Source: Aureimonas sp. Leaf324 (lineage in GTDB: Bacteria > Pseudomonadota > Alphaproteobacteria > Rhizobiales > Rhizobiaceae). Taken from it: a DNA stretch of 64,000 nt. The stretch lies in NCBI RefSeq assembly GCF_001423245.1, contig NZ_LMOH01000001.1, forward strand, positions 30,563 through 94,562, read 5' to 3'. The notes under the pieces are model-generated. The model did no database searches. It saw only the letters and a list, made by a program, of their open reading frames with translations, and was not told where the DNA came from. The position numbers were made by a program, and so were the translations under genes. Below, piece after piece: positions 16,837-24,770 of the stretch. How positions within the stretch are numbered: position 1 is the stretch's first letter; the number at the start of each line of letters is the position of its first letter.

Positions 16837-17292
16837 CTAGGCCTTCGCCTGGACCGGGAGGCGGAAGGGCGCGCCGAGACGGTTGAACGCGTTCATCGCA
16901 GCGATCGTGATCGTCAGGTCGACGAGGTCCTTGGGCGCGAAGGCAGCGCTTGCGGCTGCGTAGGCTTCGTCGGAGGCGTGTGTCTCGCTGACCCGTGTAA
17001 CCTCCTCCGCCCAGGCAAGCGCGGCGCGGTACTGGTTGGAGAACAGGTGGGGCACTTCAGCCCAGACCGGAACCAGGACCACCTTATCGAGCGGCATCGT
17101 CTTCAGCAGGTCCCGGGTGTGCAGGTCGATGCAGTGGGCGCAGCCGTTGATCTGCGATACCCGTAGGAAGACAAGGTGGATCAGCTCGTGCGGCAGATCG
17201 GTGCCCGTCGTGATGTAGTGGTGGATGCCATAGAGCGCCTTGGCACCCTGCGGCGCCACTTCGTTCCAGACCAGCCGCGTGTTCTCGCTCAT
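16837..17292 (-). CDS. Carboxymuconolactone decarboxylase (AhpD-like) protein, ECF41 partner
   Basis: A 151-residue AhpD-like protein with the peroxidase-type motif CAHCIDLHTRD (C51, C54, H58), typical of alkylhydroperoxidase/carboxymuconolactone-decarboxylase family enzymes that use a cysteine pair and a proton-relay His. I chose the ATG at 17292 (MSENTRLVW), which fits family starts and lies 48 bp from the -10 of an ECF41-type promoter. Proteins of this family are the most frequent ECF41 partners. Its likely role is peroxide or reactive-carbonyl detoxification, with the native substrate unknown. Confidence 0.9.
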   Translation of the reverse strand: MSENTRLVWNEVAPQGAKALYGIHHYITTGTDLPHELIHLVFLRVSQINGCAHCIDLHTRDLLKTMPLDKVVLVPVWAEVPHLFSNQYRAALAWAEEVTRVSETHASDEAYAAASAAFAPKDLVDLTITIAAMNAFNRLGAPFRLPVQAKA

Positions 17293-17339
17293 GTCTCGTC
17301 CTTGTGTTTCGAACGCCGAGGATCGACGTTCAAAGCCAA

Positions 17340-17366
17340 GACGAGCCGAGCGACCCGGATGTGACA
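17340..17366 (-). promoter_or_regulatory. ECF41-type promoter for the AhpD-like gene
   Basis: On the minus strand TGTCACA (17366-17360) is followed after 16 bp by CGTC (17343-17340). The context GGCATGTCACATCCGG is shared with 16720-16735. The spacer from 17367 to 17691 contains no gene and no other clear signal. Confidence 0.82.
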
Positions 17367-17691
17367 TGCCAGCAGGATTTTCGTTGGAAGCAGCCTACAG
17401 ACCATCCGGCGAGAGCTGCACCAGCCATCGTATTTGACTTCGTCGATCCAATAGGCATGCTGGCGGCATGACCACGTTCGATCTTCGACAAGCGCTGAGC
17501 GCCCGGGTGACCCCGGCCGCACCGATCTAGCCCCAGCCGTCGGTTGCCTTGCGCCCCGATGCTGGGGCCGTCGATCTCGTCACGTCTATCTCATTCAAAA
17601 TCGTCGCGGCAGCCGCATCGGTGTGCCCATTCGCAAACCGTTGCACACAGCGCTGCGCCGTTTGCGGAGACGTGCTTCCAGGAACTCTTCC

Positions 17692-18105
17692 ATGTCCCCG
17701 AATCCTTCCACACGCCTGCCCAGGATCACCGTCACCGAACCCGAGTTCGAGAGCCTGTCGCGACTTGCAAACGCGGCTCTCGAGACGTTGCCGGACGTCG
17801 CCGAAGAACTCCTGCACGAGCTAGAGCGTGCGCGCATTGTGTCCGAGAAGGCTGCGAAGCCCGACGTCGTCCGCATGAACTCGACCGTCCTCTACCGACA
17901 GGAGGGCGGCACTGAGCGCCGTGTCACGCTTGTCTACCCGGCCGAGGCTGACATCTCCGAAGGGCGCGTCTCGATCATGACGCCGATTGGAACCGCCCTG
18001 ATCGGACTCGGCGTCGGCCAGTCCATTGCCTGGGCGAACCGTGCCGGGAAGCGTCAACAGCTCACGGTCGTTGCCGTCGATCCGCCCGGCGGGAACCCTC
18101 GTTGA
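17692..18105 (+). CDS. rnk: Rnk-like nucleoside diphosphate kinase regulator (GreA/GreB C-terminal fold)
   Basis: A 137-residue protein of the Rnk family. It has an N-terminal short helical region with TVTEPEFESLSRLANAALE near residue 12 and a C-terminal GreA/GreB FKBP-like domain. The domain contains NSTVLYRQEG, RRVTLVYPAEADISEGRVS and the family signature MTPIGTALIGLGVGQSI near residue 98. Rnk binds RNA polymerase and is linked to nucleotide-pool control and stress. I chose the ATG at 17692, with AGGA 10 bp upstream. It is a single-gene unit divergent from the ECF41 cassette. Confidence 0.9.
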   Translation: MSPNPSTRLPRITVTEPEFESLSRLANAALETLPDVAEELLHELERARIVSEKAAKPDVVRMNSTVLYRQEGGTERRVTLVYPAEADISEGRVSIMTPIGTALIGLGVGQSIAWANRAGKRQQLTVVAVDPPGGNPR

Positions 18106-18295
18106 GACCAACGGCTCGAACAGCGGCGAAGCGGCGACCTAGGGTGCCGCTTTCCACTGGCCGGAAACCGGAGCGGGGTGCTCATCGCCAGCCTTGGCAG
18201 AGCCGTTCCCGCCGCCGCGAAAGTCCCGCCACTGTCAGGTGGCCGGACCGCCATCCTGCCCTCATCGCCAAGGGGCGCGACGGCTTCCGTCCTGC

Positions 18296-18767
18296 TCACG
18301 TCGCGCCCGCCCCAACCTCGAACATCTTGTGGATCGAGGCGACGTCCTCGCGATACGTGCGGAAGCCGATAGCATCGTAGTAGCAAGGCACCGTCGTTGC
18401 CCCGGCCGATCTTGGCGTCGATCCGCTCCAACCCCGCCGAAGCCGCCGCCGCCCGACTGACCTCGAACAGCGCTTTCTCGACGCCGCGGCGGTGGGCGAG
18501 GGGTGAAATGTGGGTACCGATGATCCCCCAGCCCTCCTCGACGCCGTAGGAACTGCCCGAAAGCGACCGGATCAGCGACTGGAAGCCCAGCATGTTCCCG
18601 ACCTCCGAGACGGCGACCGAGCAACGGATGCTTGCTGGATGGTTGATGTAGGTGGACAGGACGAAGTCGACCTCGCTCGGCCTGTCTCGTCCCGTGGCGG
18701 TGATGATCGCCCGAAGTGTTCAGCTTATTGGTTCGGCAGTGACGGTCTCGGCAATCCGGATCTTCAT
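18296..18767 (-). pseudogene. Broken GNAT-family N-acetyltransferase
   Basis: Reading from the ATG at 18767, the frame starts MKIRIAETVTAEPIS and meets a TGA at 18720-18722. It then continues in the same frame with RAIITATGRDRPSEVDFVL and VGNMLGFQSLI, up to the GNAT-like IDAKIGRGNDGA. A frameshift near 18395 is then needed to reach YYDAIGFRTYREDVASIHK, ending at the TGA at 18296-18298. The YYDAIGFR segment is the usual C-terminal GNAT signature. One nonsense codon and one frameshift in an otherwise recognisable enzyme indicate gene decay (or two sequencing errors). It faces away from the marR gene, with which it shares a 112-bp spacer. Confidence 0.75.
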
Positions 18768-18845
18768 CGTTGTCTCCATGAGGGCGGGCCACGTGGGCTG
18801 CCACCGCTCCTCGAGTCATAATCTGCAAACTTTGCATCGGCAGGC

Positions 18846-18870
18846 TTGACGTAGATAGGACTCCTATTAT
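18846..18870 (+). promoter_or_regulatory. Promoter with overlapping palindrome for the MarR gene
   Basis: TTGACG (18846-18851) may act as the -35, with TATGCT-like sequence around 18868 as the -10. Between them is the perfect palindrome ATAGGA-C-TCCTAT (18855-18867). A repressor site inside the promoter fits MarR autoregulation. Confidence 0.5.
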
Positions 18871-18879
18871 GCTGGGTGC

Positions 18880-19554
18880 ATGGAGACGCCAAACGCCCCC
18901 ACCTCGATCAACCATCGCATTCTGGAAGGTCTCACCCGGGTCGCGACGGCCATGCGGATCGATGAATGGGACCGAGCCAAGGCGACCGGCCTGAACCCGA
19001 CCCAGCTTGCCATCCTCGATCTGCTCGAGGGGCGGGCAGGGGGGCTCGGCGTTAAGGACATCGCCGTCCACCTTGGCGTCTCGCAGCCGACAGCAACCGA
19101 TTCCGTCGGCGCGCTGGAGCGCAAGGGGCTCCTTGCCAAGAAGGCAGTCGAGGGAGACCGACGTGCCGTGCGCGTCGTCGTCACTGCCGAAGGGCTGTCG
19201 GTGCTCTCGTCCGGAAGCCAGGGTGCGGGGCTCGCCGAGCGGGCGGTCGATGCGCTCGACCCCGTTCGGCAGCAACACCTTCTAACGACGCTTGTCGCGA
19301 TGATCCGCCACCTTCAGGAGATCGACGCCATCCCGATCCAGCGGATGTGCGTGGGCTGCCGTCACTTCGCGCCTTATGCCCATTCCGATGCGGCTCAGCC
19401 GCATCACTGCAATCTCGTGGACGCGGCCTTCGGCCAGCGCGACCTGCGCGTCGACTGCCGCGAGCACGAGACCGCCGATCCCCAATCCCGGGCAGCCACC
19501 TGGGATCGGTTCCTCCAAGGATCGGATCAACCCCTCCAGGCAAACCAGGGATAA
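18880..19554 (+). CDS. MarR-family regulator with C-terminal four-cysteine domain
   Basis: A 224-residue regulator. Residues 12-145 form a MarR winged helix (PTQLAILDLLE, then VKDIAVHLGVSQPTATDSV and the wing VEGDRRAVRVVV). Beyond the usual MarR length lies a tail of about 70 residues with C157, C160, C177 and C193 and several His (CVGCRHFAPYAH and HHCNLVDAAFG). This looks like a metal- or iron-sulfur-binding module that could sense redox or metal. It heads a run of same-strand redox genes (19568-22341). The palindrome at 18855-18867 is its likely operator. The ligand is inferred, not known. Confidence 0.85.
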   Translation: METPNAPTSINHRILEGLTRVATAMRIDEWDRAKATGLNPTQLAILDLLEGRAGGLGVKDIAVHLGVSQPTATDSVGALERKGLLAKKAVEGDRRAVRVVVTAEGLSVLSSGSQGAGLAERAVDALDPVRQQHLLTTLVAMIRHLQEIDAIPIQRMCVGCRHFAPYAHSDAAQPHHCNLVDAAFGQRDLRVDCREHETADPQSRAATWDRFLQGSDQPLQANQG

Positions 19555-19567
19555 GGAGAACACCCAC

Positions 19568-20287
19568 ATGATCAGACGATTTGCAGCCGGCGCGCTTGCC
19601 GCCGGAACGACACTGCTTTGCCTAACGGCAGGCGCGCTTGCCCATTCCATCGAGGCTCCACCCGCGCAGGCCGTTGCCCCGTCCTTCGACATCGTCGAGA
19701 CGAGCATCGTCACGAAGGGAGACGTCGCCGTCTTCACGACACGGGTGCGCGGCGAGGCGGGCAAGGACAAGCCCGACGCTACGGGCAAGTTCGAAGGATC
19801 GGAAGTCTACGCCTATGTCTGGCCGACCTCGCTCGACAGCGGCGAGATCGGCTTCGACAAGGCTCAGGGCATCGTCGCGTTGGCGGTGACGTTCCATCCC
19901 GACTTTGACGACGCGGCCAACGGCGCCAAGAACAGGCATGTCTGGCATCCGCATTGGGTCGTGCTGGCGAAGGACGAGGCCTGCGGCGCCGATCTCAAGG
20001 TCGTCGACATTCCGGAAGGCACCAAGCCGAAGGTTCCCGAGACGTGGCCCGGTGTCCCGCTCCTGATCGACAGCCCGACCTATCCAACGGAGTTCCGAGG
20101 CGATGCCGTCGGCGTCACGATCCCGCTTGAGCTCATCAGCGGCATCGCGGAAGCGTCCTTCGACGGCGTGACGGCCGGCCTGAAGGTCAACGGCAACCTC
20201 CACGCGCCGCTTCTATGCGTCGCCGACGTCTTCAAGGTCGCCTCCGGCAACTTGAGCCTTCCCGGCAAGGTCGTTCCCGCGAAGTGA
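19568..20287 (+). CDS. Secreted protein of unknown function in the MarR redox cassette
   Basis: A 239-residue periplasmic protein with a signal peptide (MIRRFAAGALAAGTTLLCLT, cleaved near GALAHS). The mature part is beta-rich and has VFTTRVRGEAGKDKPD, VYAYVWPTSLDSGEIGF and the distinctive HVWHPHWVVLAKDEACG near residue 128, whose histidines could bind a metal. I do not recognise a characterised family. It starts 13 bp after the MarR stop, so the two are co-transcribed. This makes it the first target of that regulator. Confidence 0.7.
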   Translation: MIRRFAAGALAAGTTLLCLTAGALAHSIEAPPAQAVAPSFDIVETSIVTKGDVAVFTTRVRGEAGKDKPDATGKFEGSEVYAYVWPTSLDSGEIGFDKAQGIVALAVTFHPDFDDAANGAKNRHVWHPHWVVLAKDEACGADLKVVDIPEGTKPKVPETWPGVPLLIDSPTYPTEFRGDAVGVTIPLELISGIAEASFDGVTAGLKVNGNLHAPLLCVADVFKVASGNLSLPGKVVPAK

Positions 20288-20363
20288 CCTCGATGCGCGG
20301 GTCCGCCGACAGCCATCAGCGAACCCGCATGTTCCACCCTCCAGGCAAACGGAAAGACAGAAC

Positions 20364-20912
20364 ATGACAAGGATTACCCTTATCGATCCCGCCGAGGCAA
20401 CGGGCCCGGCTGCGGCGAAGCTCGCCGAGATCAAGTCGGCCTTCGGCGTCGTGCCGAATATGTTTAAGGCCGTGGCGAACTCGCCCGCTGCCCTGAACAG
20501 CATGTGGGGCGCCTTCGGTGCCCTCGGGCGTGGGCGCCTTCCGGCCAAGCTCGGCGAGCAGATCGCGGTGGCGATCGCCGACCGCAACGCTTGCCACTAC
20601 TGCCTCGCGGCTCACACCGTGCTCGGACGCAAGGCGGGCGCCACGGCAGAGGAGATGACGCAGGCGCAGGCCGGCCGGTCCGCCGATCCGCGCACGGCCG
20701 CAGCCCTCGCGTTCGCGACGGCGGTCGTGGAAAAGCGTGCCGGCGTGGAAGCTGATGATGTCGAGGCGCTGCGCAAGGCCGGGTTCGACGATGGCGAGAT
20801 CGTCGAGATCCTGGCTCACGTCGCCCTCAACCTCTTCACCAACTACGTGAACGTTGCGCTCGACGTGCCGCTCGACTTCCCGGGCGTGAAGCTCAACCGC
20901 GCCGCCGCGTGA
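20364..20912 (+). CDS. Peroxidase-related carboxymuconolactone decarboxylase family protein
   Basis: A 182-residue AhpD-like protein with the cysteine motif CHYCLAAHTVLG (C77, C80, H84), characteristic of alkylhydroperoxidase-related proteins. The flanking segment GVVPNMFKAVANSP near residue 28 is common in this subfamily. It probably reduces peroxides or related electrophiles. It lies between the secreted unknown protein and a thioredoxin-fold protein, consistent with a redox-defence cassette under the four-cysteine MarR regulator. The hairpin at 20918-20952 directly follows its stop. Confidence 0.85.
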   Translation: MTRITLIDPAEATGPAAAKLAEIKSAFGVVPNMFKAVANSPAALNSMWGAFGALGRGRLPAKLGEQIAVAIADRNACHYCLAAHTVLGRKAGATAEEMTQAQAGRSADPRTAAALAFATAVVEKRAGVEADDVEALRKAGFDDGEIVEILAHVALNLFTNYVNVALDVPLDFPGVKLNRAAA

Positions 20913-20917
20913 GGCCG

Positions 20918-20952
20918 GCCGGGCGGATCGCGTGCCGCTCGATCCGCCCGGC
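20918..20952 (+). terminator. Strong 13-bp hairpin between redox genes
   Basis: GCCGGGCGGATCG (20918-20930) pairs perfectly with CGATCCGCCCGGC (20940-20952) around a 9-base loop, 5 bp after a stop codon. There is no T tract. It may attenuate or stabilise the upstream message rather than end transcription fully. Confidence 0.6.
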
Positions 20953-20976
20953 ACCTATGTTCGAGGATCCAAGACC

Positions 20977-21543
20977 ATGACGACGAACTCCGCAACGCTC
21001 GCGCCCGAACTGGCGGTGAGCGAATGGTTCAACACGCTTAAGCCCCTAACGCTTCGCGAGCACATTGGCCGTCCCGTTCTTCTCCATACCTTCCAGCTCC
21101 TGTGCCCGGGTTGCGTGTCGGCCTCACTGCCGCAGGTGCAGCGCATTGAGCATGTCTTCGCCGGGACCGATCTTCAGGTGATCGGCCTCCACACGGTGTT
21201 CGAGCATCATGCTGCGATGACGCCGGTCACGCTGAAGGCTTTTCTCCACGAGTACCGGATCCGACATCCCGGCGGCGTCGACCTCGCTGACGGCAAGTCC
21301 GACATTCCCGTCACCATGCGCCGGTTCGCCCTTCGCGGCACGCCATCCTCGGTGCTGATCGGCCGTGACGGCTCGATTTTCCACACGAGCTTCGGCGTCG
21401 AGGAGGACATGGCGCTCGGGGCACGCGTTGCCATGGCCCTTGCCGCGCCGCTGCGGACTCCGACGGCGACGGATGCTTCGGCGGACGATGGACCCGCCTG
21501 TTCGGAAGACCATTGCGCAATTCCGCCGACCCGGGCTGCGTGA
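20977..21543 (+). CDS. Thioredoxin-fold (TlpA/AhpC-TSA-like) protein
   Basis: A 188-residue protein with a thioredoxin-like fold. HIGRPVLLHTFQLLCPGCVSAS (N-terminal third) carries a CPGC pair (C43, C46) where TlpA/peroxiredoxin-like proteins have their redox site. LRGTPSSVLIGRDGSIFH near residue 115 gives the cis-proline and the beta-hairpin. No signal peptide is visible, so it probably works in the cytoplasm. I chose the ATG at 20977; an earlier in-frame start would lie inside the hairpin. It ends with a Cys-His tail (CSEDHC). The partner is unknown. Confidence 0.8.
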   Translation: MTTNSATLAPELAVSEWFNTLKPLTLREHIGRPVLLHTFQLLCPGCVSASLPQVQRIEHVFAGTDLQVIGLHTVFEHHAAMTPVTLKAFLHEYRIRHPGGVDLADGKSDIPVTMRRFALRGTPSSVLIGRDGSIFHTSFGVEEDMALGARVAMALAAPLRTPTATDASADDGPACSEDHCAIPPTRAA

Positions 21544-21633
21544 CGAGCTGATGATCGGCCGAGGCTTCGAGCGGTGGCTCGTCGAACTGTCGATGGCCGA
21601 GATCGGTCTTCAGCCCTTTAAGGAGGACAAGCG

Positions 21634-22341
21634 ATGACCTCTGTACAGCTCGAAGCCCTTCTTATTGGCAGAGTGAGACCTCTCGGTTCCCGTGGCGCAC
21701 CGAGCGGCATTAGGAAGATGGCCGTCGCGGGTCCCGTCGCCCTTCGAACCACAGGCTTCGACGGGGACGAGCAAGGCGATCCGGTCCGGCATGGCGGCCC
21801 GGAGAAGGCGGTGCATCATTATCCGCTCGAACACTACGCCGCGTGGCAGGAGGACCTCGGACCGCAGCGTCTGCTGGGTCGCCCGGGTGCCTTCGGTGAG
21901 AACCTGTCGACCTATGGCATCACGGAACGGCACGTTGCAATCGGCGACGTGTTCGAGATCGGAACGGCGCGGATCGAGGTCAGCCAGGGACGCCAGCCCT
22001 GCTGGAAGCTGAACGAGCGGTTCGGCCTGCCGGACATGGCCAAACGTGTTCAGGGAACGGGACGGACCGGGTGGTACTACCGCGTCCTCCAAACCGGAAT
22101 GGTGGGCCCTAGCGATCGGCTGACCCTTGTCCATCGTCACTCACCCGACTGGACGGTCGAGCGGGTCTGGCGCGTCTTCTACATTGACACCTTGAACCGC
22201 GGGGAACTCACCAGGCTGTCCGAGGTCGAGCGGCTGGCGAACGGCTGGCGCGAACATGCCCTGCGGCGCCTGCGGTCCGGCGCCGTGGAGGATTGGACGT
22301 CGAGGCTTGTCCGCGAGCGCCCGAAGGCACTGGATGGGTGA
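21634..22341 (+). CDS. MOSC-domain protein (YiiM-like)
   Basis: A 235-residue MOSC-domain protein with GFDGDEQGDPVRHGGPEKAV near residue 42, PGAFGENLSTYG near residue 88 and the conserved cysteine loop SQGRQPCWKLNERFG near residue 118. A 3-alpha domain follows at the C terminus. YiiM-like members use the molybdenum cofactor to reduce N-hydroxylated compounds such as 6-hydroxylaminopurine. AAGGAGG lies 8 bp upstream of the ATG. It is probably the last gene of the MarR-headed redox cassette. Confidence 0.9.
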   Translation: MTSVQLEALLIGRVRPLGSRGAPSGIRKMAVAGPVALRTTGFDGDEQGDPVRHGGPEKAVHHYPLEHYAAWQEDLGPQRLLGRPGAFGENLSTYGITERHVAIGDVFEIGTARIEVSQGRQPCWKLNERFGLPDMAKRVQGTGRTGWYYRVLQTGMVGPSDRLTLVHRHSPDWTVERVWRVFYIDTLNRGELTRLSEVERLANGWREHALRRLRSGAVEDWTSRLVRERPKALDG

Positions 22342-22418
22342 TCCTTTCGGATCCAGTCGCACCAATTCCCCACCGTCAGACCCCGACAGGCTCATTCACG
22401 CGACCGGGGGCGTTTGCT

Positions 22419-22895
22419 TCAAGTGACCGTTTCAGCCGGGAGACATTCAGCCTTGGCGATGGACTGCCGGACGTCGGGGAAGGCTGCAAGGACATCGAGT
22501 ATCCCGAGCTCCCCTTTCGGCAGGTCGCCGAACGTGTAGCCGTCCAGAACCGCCAGGAATGCCTGCGTCGCCTCCTTCAGTATCTTGCGGATGCCGCAGG
22601 CCCTCGCGATGACGCAGGAGCCGCAGTCGACAAGGTCGAACCCGTCCTCTGTCACCCGGACAACTTCGCCCACCGTGATCTCCCCGGGCGGGCGCGCCAT
22701 CTTGATGCCGCCCGAACGGCCGCGCACCGTCGTCACGAGGTTCGCGCGGCCGAGATCCTGGACCACCTTCATCAGATGGTTCTTCGAGATGCCGTAGGCC
22801 TGCGAGATCTCGGCGATTGAGGACAGGCGATCGGGATGGGCCGACAGGAACACCAGCACGCGGATCGAGTAGTCGGTGTAGAGGGTCAGCCGCAC
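22419..22895 (-). CDS. nsrR: NsrR, nitric-oxide-sensing Rrf2-family repressor
   Basis: A 158-residue Rrf2-type repressor. The winged helix spans residues 1-60 (MRLTLYTDYSIRVLVFLS and GISKNHLMKVVQDLG). The iron-sulfur ligands C91, C94 and C100 lie in DCGSCVIARACG, the NsrR pattern. NO destroys the cluster and releases the DNA. It is divergent from the truncated-haemoglobin/hmp pair, and two 23-bp sites with exact NsrR geometry lie in the shared spacer, so it should repress itself and those genes. Confidence 0.94.
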   Translation of the reverse strand: MRLTLYTDYSIRVLVFLSAHPDRLSSIAEISQAYGISKNHLMKVVQDLGRANLVTTVRGRSGGIKMARPPGEITVGEVVRVTEDGFDLVDCGSCVIARACGIRKILKEATQAFLAVLDGYTFGDLPKGELGILDVLAAFPDVRQSIAKAECLPAETVT

Positions 22896-22920
22896 GGCTA
22901 TGGATCCTTCGCTTCAGCAA

Positions 22921-22943
22921 AACATGTAGGACGCTTGCATCTT
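22921..22943. promoter_or_regulatory. Putative NsrR operator 1
   Basis: AACATGT-N9-GCATCTT has the exact 7-9-7 spacing of the NsrR consensus (AAGATGC-N9-GCATCTT). The right arm is perfect and the left arm has two mismatches. It lies 26 bp upstream of the nsrR start. Confidence 0.7.
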
Positions 22944-22969
22944 TTAGGCAATGTGCTACACGACAGCCA

Positions 22970-22992
22970 TAGATGCATCATCGATGCATGTT
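22970..22992. promoter_or_regulatory. Putative NsrR operator 2
   Basis: TAGATGC-N9-GCATGTT matches the NsrR consensus in 6 of 7 positions in each arm with correct spacing. It ends 16 bp before the haemoglobin start codon, a position that would block transcription of that gene. Confidence 0.75.
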
Positions 22993-23008
22993 ATGGCGAT
23001 CCCGTCCA

Positions 23009-23443
23009 ATGCGCCCGTTCGAAGTTGCTCCTGAACCCTGCCCACTCAGCGCAGCCGAACTGCGGCACTTGGTGTCGGCGCTCTATGGCGCGGTCCGCAG
23101 GGACGACCTGCTAGCGCCCATGTTCATGCCGCGGGTCTTAAACTGGCCCGCGCATCTGAAGCGTCTTGAGGCGTTCTGGTGCTCGGTCATGCTTGGCAGT
23201 GGCACCTATAAGGGCAATCCCTTCGGCGCCCATCTGCCTCTCCGCGACACACTTGAGCCCATGCATTTCGCGCGCTGGCTCTCGCTGTTCCATGCGACCG
23301 CGGAACAGGAGTTCGGTGCCGACCGCAGCGCCGCGATCTCGCAAAAGGCCGATCGGATCGCCGATAGCCTGAAAGCTGGGCTCCGGTTCCGGGCGTCGGC
23401 TCGGCCGCCTCCGGCTGCAACGGTTGATCCGCCTCTCGGCTGA
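23009..23443 (+). CDS. Group III truncated haemoglobin
   Basis: A 144-residue truncated globin. It has the group III features: AELRHLVSALYGAVRRDDLL near residue 18, an FW-containing E-helix region (LEAFWCSVMLGSGTYKGNPF) and a proximal-His segment HFARWLSLFHATAEQEF near residue 88. It probably binds NO or O2 and is placed for NO or nitrosative protection together with hmp. I chose the ATG at 23009, just after operator 2; earlier starts would place the operator inside the gene. The stop is 32 bp from hmp. Confidence 0.88.
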   Translation: MRPFEVAPEPCPLSAAELRHLVSALYGAVRRDDLLAPMFMPRVLNWPAHLKRLEAFWCSVMLGSGTYKGNPFGAHLPLRDTLEPMHFARWLSLFHATAEQEFGADRSAAISQKADRIADSLKAGLRFRASARPPPAATVDPPLG

Positions 23444-23475
23444 CGCCTTCCATCCTTCCACTAGGAGACAATGCC

Positions 23476-24708
23476 ATGACCTCGCCCCTTAGCGAGCGAA
23501 CAGTCGCGACCGTAAAGGCGACGATCCCAGCCCTCGAAGCCCACGGGCTCGAGATCGTCAGGACCATGTACGAACGCATGTTCCGCGATTCCGCGATCCG
23601 CGACCTGTTCAACCAGTCCCACCACGGCGAGACGGGCTCGCAGCCCAAGGCCCTAGCCGGGGCGATCCTCGCCTATGGGCGGAACATCGACAACCTTGCC
23701 GTCCTTGGCGAAGCCGTCGAGCGCATCGCGCAGAAGCACGTCGGGCTCCAGATCCGTCCCGAGCACTACCCCGTCGTCGCCGAGGCCCTGCTCGGCGCCA
23801 TCTCCGAGGTATTGGGCGAAGCCGCAACGCCCGAGGTGCTGGACGCCTGGGGCGAAGCCTACTGGTTCCTCGCCAACATCCTGATCGGAAGGGAAGGAGC
23901 GCTCTACCGGGAGCTCGAAACAGCCGACGGCGGCTGGTCCGGATGGCGGCAGTTCACGATCGAGGCCAAGATCCGGGAAAGCGACATCGTGACGTCGTTT
24001 GTGCTGCGGCCCGCGGACGGCGGAGCCGTGATCCGGCACCGCCCGGGGCAGTATCTGACCTTCCGGCTGAGCCTTCCCGGCGACGTCGTGTTGAAGCGCA
24101 ACTACAGCATCTCCTCCGCGCCCGACGGCCAGACCTATCGCATCACCGTCAAGCGCGAGCTGAAGGGCTCGGCGTCCAACTGGCTGCACGACGCAGCCGA
24201 GGTCGGCACCATCCTCGACGTTGCGCCCCCCGCCGGCGAGTTCGTCCTGAAGTCCGAGACGGACGCTCCCGTCGTGCTCCTGTCCGGCGGCGTCGGACTG
24301 ACGCCGATGGTATCGATGCTCGAGACGCTCGTCGGACGAGGGGAGGGCGTCCCCGTGCACTACGTCCACGGCACGCAGGACGGAGCGACCCATGCGATGG
24401 GCAAGCACGTCAAGCGCCTCGTGTCCGGTCGGTCCGAGGCACGGCTGACGACCTTCTACCTGTCACCCCGCCCGGAAGACGAGATCGGCCGAACGCACGA
24501 CGTCGACGGCATGATCACCCTCGACTGGCTGCGCGAGCACACGCCGATCGAGAGCGCGCATTACTACCTTTGCGGTCCGAAGGCGTTCCTCGCGGCGTTC
24601 GTCCATGGCCTGCAACGGATCGGCGTGCCGCCCGCACGCATCCACTACGAGTTCTTCGGGCCTGCCGACGACCTGTCCGAGGAGCCGGATGATCGCCTGG
24701 CGGCCTGA
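23476..24708 (+). CDS. hmp: Hmp, flavohaemoglobin nitric oxide dioxygenase
   Basis: A 410-residue flavohaemoglobin that converts NO and O2 to nitrate with NAD(P)H. The globin domain (1-140) shows the B10 Tyr in TMYERMF, an E7-type Gln in GSQPKAL and the proximal His in IAQKHVGLQIRPEHYP. The FAD domain has RNYSISSAP near residue 210. The NAD domain has LLSGGVGLTPMVSML near 273 and YYLCGPKAFL near 362. It is at full family length and intact, downstream of the truncated globin and under the predicted NsrR control. Confidence 0.97.
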   Translation: MTSPLSERTVATVKATIPALEAHGLEIVRTMYERMFRDSAIRDLFNQSHHGETGSQPKALAGAILAYGRNIDNLAVLGEAVERIAQKHVGLQIRPEHYPVVAEALLGAISEVLGEAATPEVLDAWGEAYWFLANILIGREGALYRELETADGGWSGWRQFTIEAKIRESDIVTSFVLRPADGGAVIRHRPGQYLTFRLSLPGDVVLKRNYSISSAPDGQTYRITVKRELKGSASNWLHDAAEVGTILDVAPPAGEFVLKSETDAPVVLLSGGVGLTPMVSMLETLVGRGEGVPVHYVHGTQDGATHAMGKHVKRLVSGRSEARLTTFYLSPRPEDEIGRTHDVDGMITLDWLREHTPIESAHYYLCGPKAFLAAFVHGLQRIGVPPARIHYEFFGPADDLSEEPDDRLAA

Positions 24709-24770
24709 ACCGTCGGGGCTCGCGTGTGCAGGCCCCCTTCCACCTTCCCGAAACCTGGAACTCTCCCGAC

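Noticed and set aside
21551-21637. 28-codon frame ending with an ATGA overlap with the MOSC gene
   Set aside because: It is too short and has no ribosome site of its own. The overlap is explained by the MOSC Shine-Dalgarno sequence lying there.
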